DNA of 64,000 nucleotides from Stictocephala bisonia (lineage: Eukaryota > Arthropoda > Insecta > Hemiptera > Membracidae): the NCBI GenBank assembly GCA_035578905.1, contig JAQJVL010002694.1, positions 21,660-85,659 on the forward strand, written 5' to 3'. Position 1 is the stretch's first letter, and each line of letters opens with the position of its first letter. A program made the position numbers and the translations under genes. Shown here in pieces: positions 43,851-54,900 of this stretch. The notes under the pieces were generated by a model. It was not told the DNA's origin and did no database searches. It saw only the letters and a list, made by a program, of their open reading frames with translations.

Positions 43851-45191
43851 ATGGCCTATCTGCAGAATGTTGCGCTCCTAGTCAAGGAGGAATTAATTTT
43901 TGAGTTGAGGTCGCGGGGTGTGACTCCGGAGGGTGATGTTCTGAATCTCCGGAGGTTGCTGCGGGAGCAGTTGTCCGCGGGTACGGCGGTGGATTGGTCT
44001 GACCTACTGGAGGTTGGGGAGGAGTTATTGGTTTGTAAACGTAAGGTGGAAGATTGGGAAGGGGTGTTAGAGGATTTGCGGTTTGAACCTCCAGTGGGTC
44101 GTGACCGGGCCTGCCGCCTTGCACGTTTGGGGCATCTGCTGGCCCGTTTAAGGCTGGTCAACCGGGCACCGGGGTTGGAACCATCGGATAGGGCGTGGAT
44201 CTTGGAGAGTGTGTCTAGGCTGGATGAGATTTTTCAGGCACTCTCCGGTTCCACGACTCCTACGGGTCTGGGTCAGCGGCCTGCTTTCACACTGTCGCCT
44301 AACGTGTCGAGGCCGCAGGCTGAGACAACGGTTTTCACTGTGCCTGAGGCTCCTTCTGAGCCTGCAGGCGTTTCTGTTGAGGTTGCTTGTGGTTCGGCTC
44401 TAGCTGCCGTTCCTTCTGCTTCGGCTCCTGTGGGTTCACCTGCTCTTCTGCAGCTGAGCTACGACAAGCTGCCTAACCCTCTCACGCCCATGATCCAGAA
44501 TCTCCCTGTGATCGATGGGATGGATCCTGAGGAGCTTCTTAAGTTTCTGGTGGCCTTTCTCAGACTTAGTGAGATGCCCGGCATGCAGGCTGGGGACTTG
44601 CTTCGTCTGGGTTTCCCTTATTGTAGAGGTCCCGTTGGGGAGTTGCTGAGTTCTGTCTTGGCCAGTGATGCCTCGGTGGACTCGTTCCATCGAGAGTTAC
44701 TTTCGTCATTTCTTCCCCTTCGACTCAGGGAGAGGATGGTCATGGACAGATTTTATCGGTCGCAGGGTAGGGGCGAGTCTCTGGCAGCCTATGTCTCTTC
44801 AGTCAGGGAAGCTCGTCAAGCGTTGCGCCTCACCCTTTCTGAAGCTGACACCGTTCGTGTCATCCTGGATGGCATTTCTCCCGAAGAACGGTGCAGATTG
44901 GTTTTTGCTGGTGTTCCTTCTACTTTTCGGGAGCTGCATCAGCTGTGCATTGTTTCGCGCAGCGTGCAGTTCTCAGACCAGCAAGGGAGGGATTCTGAGA
45001 GTCATCGTGCTCTCCCCACCCGTCGACCGGCTATGTCTTTAGGTGTGAGTCAGCCAGTGGAGGGTCGTGGTTCTCGGCCTCCTGTTGTGTGTTTTGCTTG
45101 TGGCCAGCCTGGTCACATTCGTCGTGACTGTCCACGTGCTCGAGGTCGTGGGGCGGGAAACGCTCAGCGCGGGGGGTTGCCTCCACAGTAG
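43851..45191 (+). CDS. gag: Gag, unit 1
   Basis: A 446-residue protein starts at the first ATG (MAYLQNVALLVKEELIFELR). The frame is open upstream but only from non-ATG codons. The N-terminal ~40 residues have the leucine/arginine pattern of a SAP-like helix-turn-helix (ELRSRGVTPEGDVLNLRRLL). A proline/alanine/serine-rich linker follows at about 130-210. The central part (about 215-370, with FLRLSEMPGM and RERMVMDRFYRSQGRGESLAAY) resembles the capsid of Ty3/gypsy Gag. One zinc knuckle, CFACGQPGHIRRDC (CX2CX4HX4C), is at about 414-427, followed by an RG-rich tail. Gag packages the RNA in cytoplasmic particles. The last codons contain the frameshift site that yields Gag-Pol. Confidence 0.92.
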   Translation: MAYLQNVALLVKEELIFELRSRGVTPEGDVLNLRRLLREQLSAGTAVDWSDLLEVGEELLVCKRKVEDWEGVLEDLRFEPPVGRDRACRLARLGHLLARLRLVNRAPGLEPSDRAWILESVSRLDEIFQALSGSTTPTGLGQRPAFTLSPNVSRPQAETTVFTVPEAPSEPAGVSVEVACGSALAAVPSASAPVGSPALLQLSYDKLPNPLTPMIQNLPVIDGMDPEELLKFLVAFLRLSEMPGMQAGDLLRLGFPYCRGPVGELLSSVLASDASVDSFHRELLSSFLPLRLRERMVMDRFYRSQGRGESLAAYVSSVREARQALRLTLSEADTVRVILDGISPEERCRLVFAGVPSTFRELHQLCIVSRSVQFSDQQGRDSESHRALPTRRPAMSLGVSQPVEGRGSRPPVVCFACGQPGHIRRDCPRARGRGAGNAQRGGLPPQ

Positions 45192-45203
45192 CTCCCCGCG
45201 TTG
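45155..45203 (+). promoter_or_regulatory. -1 ribosomal frameshift signal, gag-pol junction, unit 1
   Basis: The slippery heptamer G GGA AAC (45155-45161) is in the correct phase of gag. A 6-nt spacer (GCTCAG) follows, then CGCGGGG, which pairs perfectly with CCCCGCG 19 nt further on. The loop holds the gag stop (TAG, 45189-45191). Pol is open in the -1 frame from the heptamer. Identical signals occur in units 2 and 3. Confidence 0.82.
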
Positions 45204-48200
45204 TTGCGACTGACCGTGGCCATTTGCCTCTGACGCGTGCCCATAGCAGGAGCGTCGGGGATGTTTCGGGCCTTGCTGGCATGGCTTCCCTGGGACTTAG
45301 GGCGGTTACCTCGGTGTGTCCTGGCGTTTTTGTATCTTTTGGTGGTACGGTGTGTCGAGCCCTTCTGGATTCTGGTTCGGCATGCAGTATCATCAGCCTT
45401 TCTCTTTTTGAGTCCCTTGACGCCTTAGGACTTGTCAGGCACACCGAGCCTTCTTCTATTACTTGCTGGACGGCATCCCAAACTCCTCTACCCATACTTC
45501 TAAAGGCGTCATTACATTTTAAAATTGAAGGATTTTCCTGGAGGTGGGGTTTTCTTGTTGCCAAGGACCTGGCGGTTTCTTGTATCCTAGGGGCAGACTT
45601 TATTTCTAAGAGTGGTATGGTGCTTGACCTCCAGAAGCGCCAGATATTTTTCAAGTTTAATCGGCGAGTTTTGGTGCCTCTAGTAGGTGATTCTGACTGC
45701 CCTCCTGCAGTCAGAGAGGTGGGTTGTGAGCCCGAACAACCCAAGGTGGATCCAGTTGGTCATCTCCCCCCTGAGCAGGCGGAGGCCATTAGGAGGCTGT
45801 GTTTGCGGTTTCCTGATGTGCTTACGGCTGAGCTTGGGGTCACTTCTCTTCTGGAGTATGAGATCCACCTCACCGATTCTCAGCCAGTTAGGAGTCATCC
45901 GTACAAACTTGCTCCCCCAAAGATGGAGGTTATGAGGGCTATGATAGAAGATCTTCTGAGCAAGGGTGTGATTGAGCCGTCTCGTTCCGCTTATGCCAGT
46001 CCAGCTTTTCTTGTGCCCAAGCCTAATGGGAAGTCTAGGCTTGTGATGGATTATCGGAGGCTCAACGCTAAGGTCGCTATTGACTCGGTACCTCTGCCTG
46101 ATTTGCATTCTGCGTTTGATTGGTTCGGTAAGGCTAAGTTTTTCAGTGTGTTTGATTTGAACCAGGCCTACCATCAGATTCCATTGAAGAAGGAATCACG
46201 GCCCATGACTAGCTTCTGTGTTCCCTGGAATCTCTATCAGTTCACTAGGGTTCCTATGGGTCTTGCTGTGGGTGCCCAGACTCTTACTCGTCTGCTTGAT
46301 TCCATCTTCCATGATGTGAAGTTCAAGTTTGTTTTCAATTACCTGGACGATCTTCTTGTCTACAGTGAGACTTTCGGGGAACACATGCAACATCTGGAGG
46401 AAGTTCTTAGTCGCCTCAAATCAGCTGGCCTTACCGTCAATCCAGAGAAAGTCACTTTTGCTCGTCCTGAGATTTCTTTTCTGGGTCATCTTATCTCTTC
46501 TCGAGGCGTCTGCATAGATCCTGCGAGGACCCAGGGCATTCGGGATTTTCCTCCTCCCAGAGATGCCAAGGGGATTGCCCGTTTTGTGGGGATGGTGAAT
46601 TTTTACCGTCGCTTCATCCCTAACGTGGCCGAGCTTGCTGCCCCGTTGAACGAGCTGCGAAAGAAAGGTGTCCCTTTTGTGTGGGGCCAAGCTCAGCAGA
46701 CTGCCTTTGATGCTCTCAAGGAGGCTATCATGCAACCTCCTGTCCTGCGTATGCCTGATTTCAGCAGAGAATTTGTTCTTCAGACTGATGCCTCCTCCTC
46801 CGCCATTGCTGCTGTTCTTTCTCAGGAGTTGGATGGGGTCAGGCAGCCCATCGCTTTTGCTTCGAGGACGTTGTCTCACCAGGAAAGGAAAGCTTCTTCC
46901 ATCTATGAGTTAGAGTGTCTGGCTGTTGTCTTCGGTATGGACAAGTTTCGGCGTTTCTTGGAACACGCTGAGTTCTTGCTGGAGACAGACAATCAGGCAC
47001 TGTCTTGGCTTCTTGCCCATCCCAGACAGCTTGGGAAAATTGGTCGCTGGGTGGTCAAAATTTCTGCTTTCAAGTTCCGAGTCCAACATCTTAGGGGTAC
47101 CCAGAATGTCATCGCGGATGCTCTTTCCCGCATGTATCATGAACCCAGTGATCCACCGACTGAGGCTGTTGCTCAGTGTGGTGCTGTTCTTCTGGATTTT
47201 CCTCTGGCTTTTGACGACCTACTGTCCCATCAGCAGAAAGATCCTGAGCTGTCAGTCATCTTAGGTGAGCTTCAAGAGGGAGGTGCCCACCCTCCCTATT
47301 TTCTGTCCAAAGGGGTACTCTGTTGCCGTCCTCGACAGAGGGGTGAACCCCGTGTAGTGCTGCCTAGTCATCTAGTACCGATGGTCTTTCAATATTATCA
47401 CTCTTCTCTTGTGGGCGGTCATCTTGGCATTCATAAGACCATCGCTAAGATTCGTAGGTACTTCATCTGGAAGGGCATGGACCGGGATGTTGCTGGCAGA
47501 GTGCGGGCTTGTCACCTGTGCTCGCTCAGCAAGCCTAGTCAGAATGCAAGGTTAGGGTTGTTATCTTCTGAGGTGGCCGAGCGTTCTTTTGAGAAGGTGT
47601 TCATCGACTACGTGGGTCCTTTTCCCCGTAGCAAGTCAGGTAACTCCTACCTACTTGTTTGTGTGGATGCTTTCTCGAAGTTCGTTTGGCTTTTCCCACT
47701 TCGGAGTGCCACGGCTAAGCTCACCATCCGTGCTCTCCAGTCCCAACTCTTCCAGCACTTTGGTGTGCCTTCCACTCTTGTGTCCGACAACGGTAGCCAG
47801 TTTACCTCACACGAGTTTCGTAGGTTCTGTTTTGGCAATGGTATCAGGCATGTGACTACCTCTCCTTATTACCCACAGCCTTCTCATGCAGAGCGGTTCA
47901 ACCGCAATCTTCGGTCTGCCCTTATTACCTTCCATGCTGAGAAGCAGAACACCTGGGATGAGAGTCTCTCTTGGCTCCAGCTTGCTTTCAATTCTTCCAA
48001 GCATGAGAGTCACAATGCCACTCCCTTCGAAATTCTACATGGCTACCCTCCTAACAACCCTTTGTCCAACTTGTGGAGGTTAGAGGATCTTCTACCTACG
48101 CCAGGTGCCACTGACGTAGTGTCCACGTGGCGGGCTGCTCGGCGCAACCTGCTACGTGCTAGAGAGAGAGTAAGGAGGAGGTATGATAAGGGTCGTACTC

Positions 48201-48466
48201 CTAACCCTTTTCAGGTTGGAGATCTGGTTCTTTGTCAGGCTCACCCGGTCAGTTCGGCCGCGGAACGAAGAGCTGCCAAGTTGTGCTATCGGTGGTCTGG
48301 TCCCCACCGCATCGACAGGTTTTTGTCACCGGTGACTGCTCTGCTGGTTGATCCCCAGTCAGGCAGGGTGTTCAGGAAAGCCCATGTGTCCCAGCTTAAG
48401 GCTTTCCGGGGAACGGTTGATCCAGGAGTTGGTGTTCCTGGGGGTTTCTTGGGGCAAAGAGATTGA
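45161..48466 (+). CDS. pol: Pol, unit 1 (protease, RT, RNase H, integrase)
   Basis: Pol is read by -1 frameshift from gag; there is no ATG at its start (the first possible start near 45224 is TTG). Counting from 45224: aspartic protease with LLDSGSACS (about 46); reverse transcriptase with RLVMDYRRLN, FDLNQAYHQI, RVPMGL and the catalytic NYLDDLLVY (about 371); RNase H with LQTDASSSAI (about 522), LECLAVVF and ADALSRM; integrase zinc domain with H-x-H and CHLC (about 730-770); integrase core D (FIDYVGPF, 794), D (VSDNGSQF, 855), E (HAERFNR, 888); and a GPY/F-type C-terminal module (WSGPHRID, then HVSQLK). There is no chromodomain. PR-RT-RH-IN order identifies Ty3/gypsy. All catalytic residues are present and the frame is intact. 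Confidence 0.93.
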   Translation, partial: RSARGVASTVAPRVVATDRGHLPLTRAHSRSVGDVSGLAGMASLGLRAVTSVCPGVFVSFGGTVCRALLDSGSACSIISLSLFESLDALGLVRHTEPSSITCWTASQTPLPILLKASLHFKIEGFSWRWGFLVAKDLAVSCILGADFISKSGMVLDLQKRQIFFKFNRRVLVPLVGDSDCPPAVREVGCEPEQPKVDPVGHLPPEQAEAIRRLCLRFPDVLTAELGVTSLLEYEIHLTDSQPVRSHPYKLAPPKMEVMRAMIEDLLSKGVIEPSRSAYASPAFLVPKPNGKSRLVMDYRRLNAKVAIDSVPLPDLHSAFDWFGKAKFFSVFDLNQAYHQIPLKKESRPMTSFCVPWNLYQFTRVPMGLAVGAQTLTRLLDSIFHDVKFKFVFNYLDDLLVYSETFGEHMQHLEEVLSRLKSAGLTVNPEKVTFARPEISFLGHLISSRGVCIDPARTQGIRDFPPPRDAKGIARFVGMVNFYRRFIPNVAELAAPLNELRKKGVPFVWGQAQQTAFDALKEAIMQPPVLRMPDFSREFVLQTDASSSAIAAVLSQELDGVRQPIAFASRTLSHQERKASSIYELECLAVVFGMDKFRRFLEHAEFLLETDNQALSWLLAHPRQLGKIGRWVVKISAFKFRVQHLRGTQNVIADALSRMYHEPSDPPTEAVAQCGAVLLDFPLAFDDLLSHQQKDPELSVILGELQEGGAHPPYFLSKGVLCCRPRQRGEPRVVLPSHLVPMVFQYYHSSLVGGHLGIHKTIAKIRRYFIWKGMDRDVAGRVRACHLCSLSKPSQNARLGLLSSEVAERSFEKVFIDYVGPFPRSKSGNSYLLVCVDAFSKFVWLFPLRSATAKLTIRALQSQLFQHFGVPSTLVSDNGSQFTSHEFRRFCFGNGIRHVTTSPYYPQPSHAERFNRNLRSALITFHAEKQNTWDESLSWLQLAFNSSKHESHNATPFEILHGYPPNNPLSNLWRLEDLLPTPGATDVVSTWRAARRNLLRARERVRRRYDKGRTPNPFQVGDLVLCQAHPVSSAAERRAAKLCYRWSGPHRIDRFLSPVTALLVDPQSGRVFRKAHVSQLKAFRGTVDPGVGVPGGFLGQRD

Positions 48467-48683
48467 TCACCTCTGCGCCCTAGGTGGCTGTTCTGAGAGA
48501 GTCTCCTTTCTCTCTTTTCTGGTCGGGCCCGACCGTCAGGGTAGTTCGCTCCCTGTTTGAGGGGTTTCCCCTCTTAGATTCTCTTTGGCGTCCTTGGAGC
48601 ACCACTCTTTGGAGGTTCTTCTTCTTCTGTTTGGTTCCCTGAGGTACCGAGTTCTCCCCTGCCTGGGTGTGTTGAGGTTTTGC

Positions 48684-48692
48684 AGAGGGAGG
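48684..48692 (+). other. Polypurine tract, unit 1
   Basis: AGAGGGAGG ends one base before the TG of LTR 2. It would prime plus-strand synthesis. Identical tracts lie at 55387-55395 and 62089-62097. The ~215 bp between the pol stop and this tract are non-coding. Confidence 0.75.
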
Positions 48693-48693
48693 T

Positions 48694-50161
48694 TGTACCG
48701 GGTCGTTTTGACCGGTACATTTTTTCGCTTTTTTCGTCATTGTCTGCCAGGCTGCCTGAGTTCGCTCACGCTCTGCATTTTGCGTAAGTTGGTGGTCGTT
48801 GGCCCGGTTCCGTTTCGTTCCGTGTTCCAGCAGCTTCGGTGAGGTTGGCCTGTCTTTTTTTGTCTTGTGCTGCCGATCAACTTAACTATGCGTGGCTGAG
48901 AGACACTGTAACTCCAGGGTCCTCGAGTGGGACTTTCAGCCCTCAGCCTGCCGTCCGGGGGAATTTCGATCTTCTGCACTGCTCGCCTGGCCTGAGGACC
49001 ATGCTGGAGCCTGGTTTCGCCCGCTACCCTCTCTACAGCTCTGGGTATAATTCTCCAGTCCTCAGGTCAGTGTGTTCTTTTTTGTTTCCCGGCGGCTGAG
49101 CTGGGGGGGGGGGTTTTGCTGTGTAAATATTTATATAAAAAAAAAAAAGAAAGATAACCAAAGAAAAAAATGGACGTGAGATCTGAGAAAAAAAAGAAGA
49201 ATAAACAAGTTTGTGAAAATATTGAGGTGGCCTAGGCCTAAAACTGGAACTTTTGCGGTGATTTAGGAAACAGCCATTGGGGACTTATATATTTTTTATT
49301 AAAGGGAAAAGGAAGCGTGAAATACAAAAAGAACTTTTTGGATGTTAATTTTCATTTATACTTCTTGTTATTAATTAATTAAGTATTTATTGTTACATTT
49401 TTTAGATTTTATATTTTGTTAAGTCCCTGTGGTTAAGTATGTTATTTATTTCTATGTTCAGGCCTAGTGATAGTTATGGTTATTTATTATTTTTTGTTAA
49501 GTGTATTAGGGGGTTTTGAAGTGATTTTTTACTCGAACGGTACCGTGTTAGATTTTCTTTTAAATTATTTAATTTTTAAGCTTTCACCAAAAGGGGATTA
49601 TTGTTCTTTGCTTAACGTTTAATTCGGAGCTGCCCAGGGATTCCGGCTTACTCCCTGGCCCGGTGGAATCAAGGGATATGTGGGCTGAATTGCCGGTTTA
49701 ATTGTTGTTTTCCAGACGTTTTCTAAATTTTCACTTTTATTTGGGGTTATCTAAATTTGTTTCTAAGTTTGTCACCTTTTAAATTTTGTTAAAAAATTTT
49801 CCTTACGTTTTGGGAGTCTCAGGCCAAACTGCAGATAGGCCATACAAAAGTTGATTGTTAAATTTTGGTATTTGTGGAGTTTGTTGTTTCTGTAGTTTAT
49901 GTGTTGTATCTTGTTAATTTGGTGTTTATGGTTATTGATTTAAGTGCTAATTTATATTGCGGCCTTCTGCCTCTTTTTATTGTGGCCTTCTGCCGTTTTG
50001 ATTAATTAATTATTTTGATTTTTTGGTAATAAACTAGTTTTGCTCAGCTGCCGAGTGTTATTTTGACCCTCCAACTGCCACCCGTGATCCCATCGCTCGA
50101 CTTGTTTTGAGCCATCCCCCGGTTGGCACGCTTACCAGCTTTGGTGGGGGGATGGGTCTCA
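48694..50161 (+). repeat. LTR 2 (shared by units 1 and 2)
   Basis: 1468 bp, acting as the 3' LTR of unit 1 and the 5' LTR of unit 2. No host DNA or target duplication is found at either border. It differs from LTR 3 only in homopolymer length as far as can be seen. Confidence 0.92.
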
Positions 50162-50271
50162 ATTGGTAGCAGAGCGTGGTTGCCTAAAAAAAAAAAAAAA
50201 AAAAAAAATCTCACTTGGTTGTTGGCGGCGGGTGTTTGCCTGTTAGTAGGTCATGATTGGCCGACCTACCG

Positions 50272-50319
<48 letters not shown>

Positions 50320-50553
50320 AATAAATAAAAATTATTTAAAAAGCAAAACAATTAGAAAATCCTAATAAATAATTTAACTAAAAAAAAAAAAAAAAAAAAA
50401 AAACTTAGGCAATCCGCTTGGTTACGTTGTTGAATGGGTTTCATGGGTGGATTGGAGTGGTCGGCAGTGGCTCGGTAGGCTGAGGGTTTAGTTCGTCTTG
50501 GACCCTGGAGTTGTCGTTTTTTTTGTGTATTGTTGAGAATTTTGTTTTGCGAG

Positions 50554-51894
50554 ATGGCCTATCTGCAGAATGTTGCGCTCCTAGTCAAGGAGGAATTAAT
50601 TTTTGAGTTGAGGTCGCGGGGTGTGACTCCGGAGGGTGATGTTCTGAATCTCCGGAGGTTGCTGCGGGAGCAGTTGTCCGCGGGTACGGCGGTGGATTGG
50701 TCTGACCTACTGGAGGTTGGGGAGGAGTTATTGGTTTGTAAACGTAAGGTGGAAGATTGGGAAGGGGTGTTAGAGGATTTGCGGTTTGAACCTCCAGTGG
50801 GTCGTGACCGGGCCTGCCGCCTTGCACGTTTGGGGCATCTGCTGGCCCGTTTAAGGCTGGTCAACCGGGCACCGGGGTTGGAACCATCGGATAGGGCGTG
50901 GATCTTGGAGAGTGTGTCTAGGCTGGATGAGATTTTTCAGGCACTCTCCGGTTCCACGACTCCTACGGGTCTGGGTCAGCGGCCTGCTTTCACACTGTCG
51001 CCTAACGTGTCGAGGCCGCAGGCTGAGACAACGGTTTTCACTGTGCCTGAGGCTCCTTCTGAGCCTGCAGGCGTTTCTGTTGAGGTTGCTTGTGGTTCGG
51101 CTCTAGCTGCCGTTCCTTCTGCTTCGGCTCCTGTGGGTTCACCTGCTCTTCTGCAGCTGAGCTACGACAAGCTGCCTAACCCTCTCACGCCCATGATCCA
51201 GAATCTCCCTGTGATCGATGGGATGGATCCTGAGGAGCTTCTTAAGTTTCTGGTGGCCTTTCTCAGACTTAGTGAGATGCCCGGCATGCAGGCTGGGGAC
51301 TTGCTTCGTCTGGGTTTCCCTTATTGTAGAGGTCCCGTTGGGGAGTTGCTGAGTTCTGTCTTGGCCAGTGATGCCTCGGTGGACTCGTTCCATCGAGAGT
51401 TACTTTCGTCATTTCTTCCCCTTCGACTCAGGGAGAGGATGGTCATGGACAGATTTTATCGGTCGCAGGGTAGGGGCGAGTCTCTGGCAGCCTATGTCTC
51501 TTCAGTCAGGGAAGCTCGTCAAGCGTTGCGCCTCACCCTTTCTGAAGCTGACACCGTTCGTGTCATCCTGGATGGCATTTCTCCCGAAGAACGGTGCAGA
51601 TTGGTTTTTGCTGGTGTTCCTTCTACTTTTCGGGAGCTGCATCAGCTGTGCATTGTTTCGCGCAGCGTGCAGTTCTCAGACCAGCAAGGGAGGGATTCTG
51701 AGAGTCATCGTGCTCTCCCCACCCGTCGACCGGCTATGTCTTTAGGTGTGAGTCAGCCAGTGGAGGGTCGTGGTTCTCGGCCTCCTGTTGTGTGTTTTGC
51801 TTGTGGCCAGCCTGGTCACATTCGTCGTGACTGTCCACGTGCTCGAGGTCGTGGGGCGGGAAACGCTCAGCGCGGGGGGTTGCCTCCACAGTAG
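50554..51894 (+). CDS. gag: Gag, unit 2
   Basis: The 446-residue protein reads the same as in unit 1, with the same start, zinc knuckle and tail. The two extra leader bases (GT) relative to unit 1 lie before the ATG and do not change the protein. No disruption. Confidence 0.92.
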   Translation: MAYLQNVALLVKEELIFELRSRGVTPEGDVLNLRRLLREQLSAGTAVDWSDLLEVGEELLVCKRKVEDWEGVLEDLRFEPPVGRDRACRLARLGHLLARLRLVNRAPGLEPSDRAWILESVSRLDEIFQALSGSTTPTGLGQRPAFTLSPNVSRPQAETTVFTVPEAPSEPAGVSVEVACGSALAAVPSASAPVGSPALLQLSYDKLPNPLTPMIQNLPVIDGMDPEELLKFLVAFLRLSEMPGMQAGDLLRLGFPYCRGPVGELLSSVLASDASVDSFHRELLSSFLPLRLRERMVMDRFYRSQGRGESLAAYVSSVREARQALRLTLSEADTVRVILDGISPEERCRLVFAGVPSTFRELHQLCIVSRSVQFSDQQGRDSESHRALPTRRPAMSLGVSQPVEGRGSRPPVVCFACGQPGHIRRDCPRARGRGAGNAQRGGLPPQ

Positions 51895-51906
51895 CTCCCC
51901 GCGTTG
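51858..51906 (+). promoter_or_regulatory. -1 ribosomal frameshift signal, unit 2
   Basis: GGGAAAC at 51858-51864, stem arms at 51871-51877 and 51897-51903, gag stop at 51892-51894 inside the loop. Two further pairs (A-U and G-U) can extend the stem at its base. Confidence 0.82.
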
Positions 51907-54900
51907 TTGCGACTGACCGTGGCCATTTGCCTCTGACGCGTGCCCATAGCAGGAGCGTCGGGGATGTTTCGGGCCTTGCTGGCATGGCTTCCCTGGGACT
52001 TAGGGCGGTTACCTCGGTGTGTCCTGGCGTTTTTGTATCTTTTGGTGGTACGGTGTGTCGAGCCCTTCTGGATTCTGGTTCGGCATGCAGTATCATCAGC
52101 CTTTCTCTTTTTGAGTCCCTTGACGCCTTAGGACTTGTCAGGCACACCGAGCCTTCTTCTATTACTTGCTGGACGGCATCCCAAACTCCTCTACCCATAC
52201 TTCTAAAGGCGTCATTACATTTTAAAATTGAAGGATTTTCCTGGAGGTGGGGTTTTCTTGTTGCCAAGGACCTGGCGGTTTCTTGTATCCTAGGGGCAGA
52301 CTTTATTTCTAAGAGTGGTATGGTGCTTGACCTCCAGAAGCGCCAGATATTTTTCAAGTTTAATCGGCGAGTTTTGGTGCCTCTAGTAGGTGATTCTGAC
52401 TGCCCTCCTGCAGTCAGAGAGGTGGGTTGTGAGCCCGAACAACCCAAGGTGGATCCAGTTGGTCATCTCCCCCCTGAGCAGGCGGAGGCCATTAGGAGGC
52501 TGTGTTTGCGGTTTCCTGATGTGCTTACGGCTGAGCTTGGGGTCACTTCTCTTCTGGAGTATGAGATCCACCTCACCGATTCTCAGCCAGTTAGGAGTCA
52601 TCCGTACAAACTTGCTCCCCCAAAGATGGAGGTTATGAGGGCTATGATAGAAGATCTTCTGAGCAAGGGTGTGATTGAGCCGTCTCGTTCCGCTTATGCC
52701 AGTCCAGCTTTTCTTGTGCCCAAGCCTAATGGGAAGTCTAGGCTTGTGATGGATTATCGGAGGCTCAACGCTAAGGTCGCTATTGACTCGGTACCTCTGC
52801 CTGATTTGCATTCTGCGTTTGATTGGTTCGGTAAGGCTAAGTTTTTCAGTGTGTTTGATTTGAACCAGGCCTACCATCAGATTCCATTGAAGAAGGAATC
52901 ACGGCCCATGACTAGCTTCTGTGTTCCCTGGAATCTCTATCAGTTCACTAGGGTTCCTATGGGTCTTGCTGTGGGTGCCCAGACTCTTACTCGTCTGCTT
53001 GATTCCATCTTCCATGATGTGAAGTTCAAGTTTGTTTTCAATTACCTGGACGATCTTCTTGTCTACAGTGAGACTTTCGGGGAACACATGCAACATCTGG
53101 AGGAAGTTCTTAGTCGCCTCAAATCAGCTGGCCTTACCGTCAATCCAGAGAAAGTCACTTTTGCTCGTCCTGAGATTTCTTTTCTGGGTCATCTTATCTC
53201 TTCTCGAGGCGTCTGCATAGATCCTGCGAGGACCCAGGGCATTCGGGATTTTCCTCCTCCCAGAGATGCCAAGGGGATTGCCCGTTTTGTGGGGATGGTG
53301 AATTTTTACCGTCGCTTCATCCCTAACGTGGCCGAGCTTGCTGCCCCGTTGAACGAGCTGCGAAAGAAAGGTGTCCCTTTTGTGTGGGGCCAAGCTCAGC
53401 AGACTGCCTTTGATGCTCTCAAGGAGGCTATCATGCAACCTCCTGTCCTGCGTATGCCTGATTTCAGCAGAGAATTTGTTCTTCAGACTGATGCCTCCTC
53501 CTCCGCCATTGCTGCTGTTCTTTCTCAGGAGTTGGATGGGGTCAGGCAGCCCATCGCTTTTGCTTCGAGGACGTTGTCTCACCAGGAAAGGAAAGCTTCT
53601 TCCATCTATGAGTTAGAGTGTCTGGCTGTTGTCTTCGGTATGGACAAGTTTCGGCGTTTCTTGGAACACGCTGAGTTCTTGCTGGAGACAGACAATCAGG
53701 CACTGTCTTGGCTTCTTGCCCATCCCAGACAGCTTGGGAAAATTGGTCGCTGGGTGGTCAAAATTTCTGCTTTCAAGTTCCGAGTCCAACATCTTAGGGG
53801 TACCCAGAATGTCATCGCGGATGCTCTTTCCCGCATGTATCATGAACCCAGTGATCCACCGACTGAGGCTGTTGCTCAGTGTGGTGCTGTTCTTCTGGAT
53901 TTTCCTCTGGCTTTTGACGACCTACTGTCCCATCAGCAGAAAGATCCTGAGCTGTCAGTCATCTTAGGTGAGCTTCAAGAGGGAGGTGCCCACCCTCCCT
54001 ATTTTCTGTCCAAAGGGGTACTCTGTTGCCGTCCTCGACAGAGGGGTGAACCCCGTGTAGTGCTGCCTAGTCATCTAGTACCGATGGTCTTTCAATATTA
54101 TCACTCTTCTCTTGTGGGCGGTCATCTTGGCATTCATAAGACCATCGCTAAGATTCGTAGGTACTTCATCTGGAAGGGCATGGACCGGGATGTTGCTGGC
54201 AGAGTGCGGGCTTGTCACCTGTGCTCGCTCAGCAAGCCTAGTCAGAATGCAAGGTTAGGGTTGTTATCTTCTGAGGTGGCCGAGCGTTCTTTTGAGAAGG
54301 TGTTCATCGACTACGTGGGTCCTTTTCCCCGTAGCAAGTCAGGTAACTCCTACCTACTTGTTTGTGTGGATGCTTTCTCGAAGTTCGTTTGGCTTTTCCC
54401 ACTTCGGAGTGCCACGGCTAAGCTCACCATCCGTGCTCTCCAGTCCCAACTCTTCCAGCACTTTGGTGTGCCTTCCACTCTTGTGTCCGACAACGGTAGC
54501 CAGTTTACCTCACACGAGTTTCGTAGGTTCTGTTTTGGCAATGGTATCAGGCATGTGACTACCTCTCCTTATTACCCACAGCCTTCTCATGCAGAGCGGT
54601 TCAACCGCAATCTTCGGTCTGCCCTTATTACCTTCCATGCTGAGAAGCAGAACACCTGGGATGAGAGTCTCTCTTGGCTCCAGCTTGCTTTCAATTCTTC
54701 CAAGCATGAGAGTCACAATGCCACTCCCTTCGAAATTCTACATGGCTACCCTCCTAACAACCCTTTGTCCAACTTGTGGAGGTTAGAGGATCTTCTACCT
54801 ACGCCAGGTGCCACTGACGTAGTGTCCACGTGGCGGGCTGCTCGGCGCAACCTGCTACGTGCTAGAGAGAGAGTAAGGAGGAGGTATGATAAGGGTCGTA

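Noticed and set aside
45031..45744. 237-codon minus-strand open frame over the gag-pol junction, repeated in all three units
   Set aside because: It is the antisense shadow of conserved gag/pol codons, with no recognisable domain. It recurs only because the units are identical.
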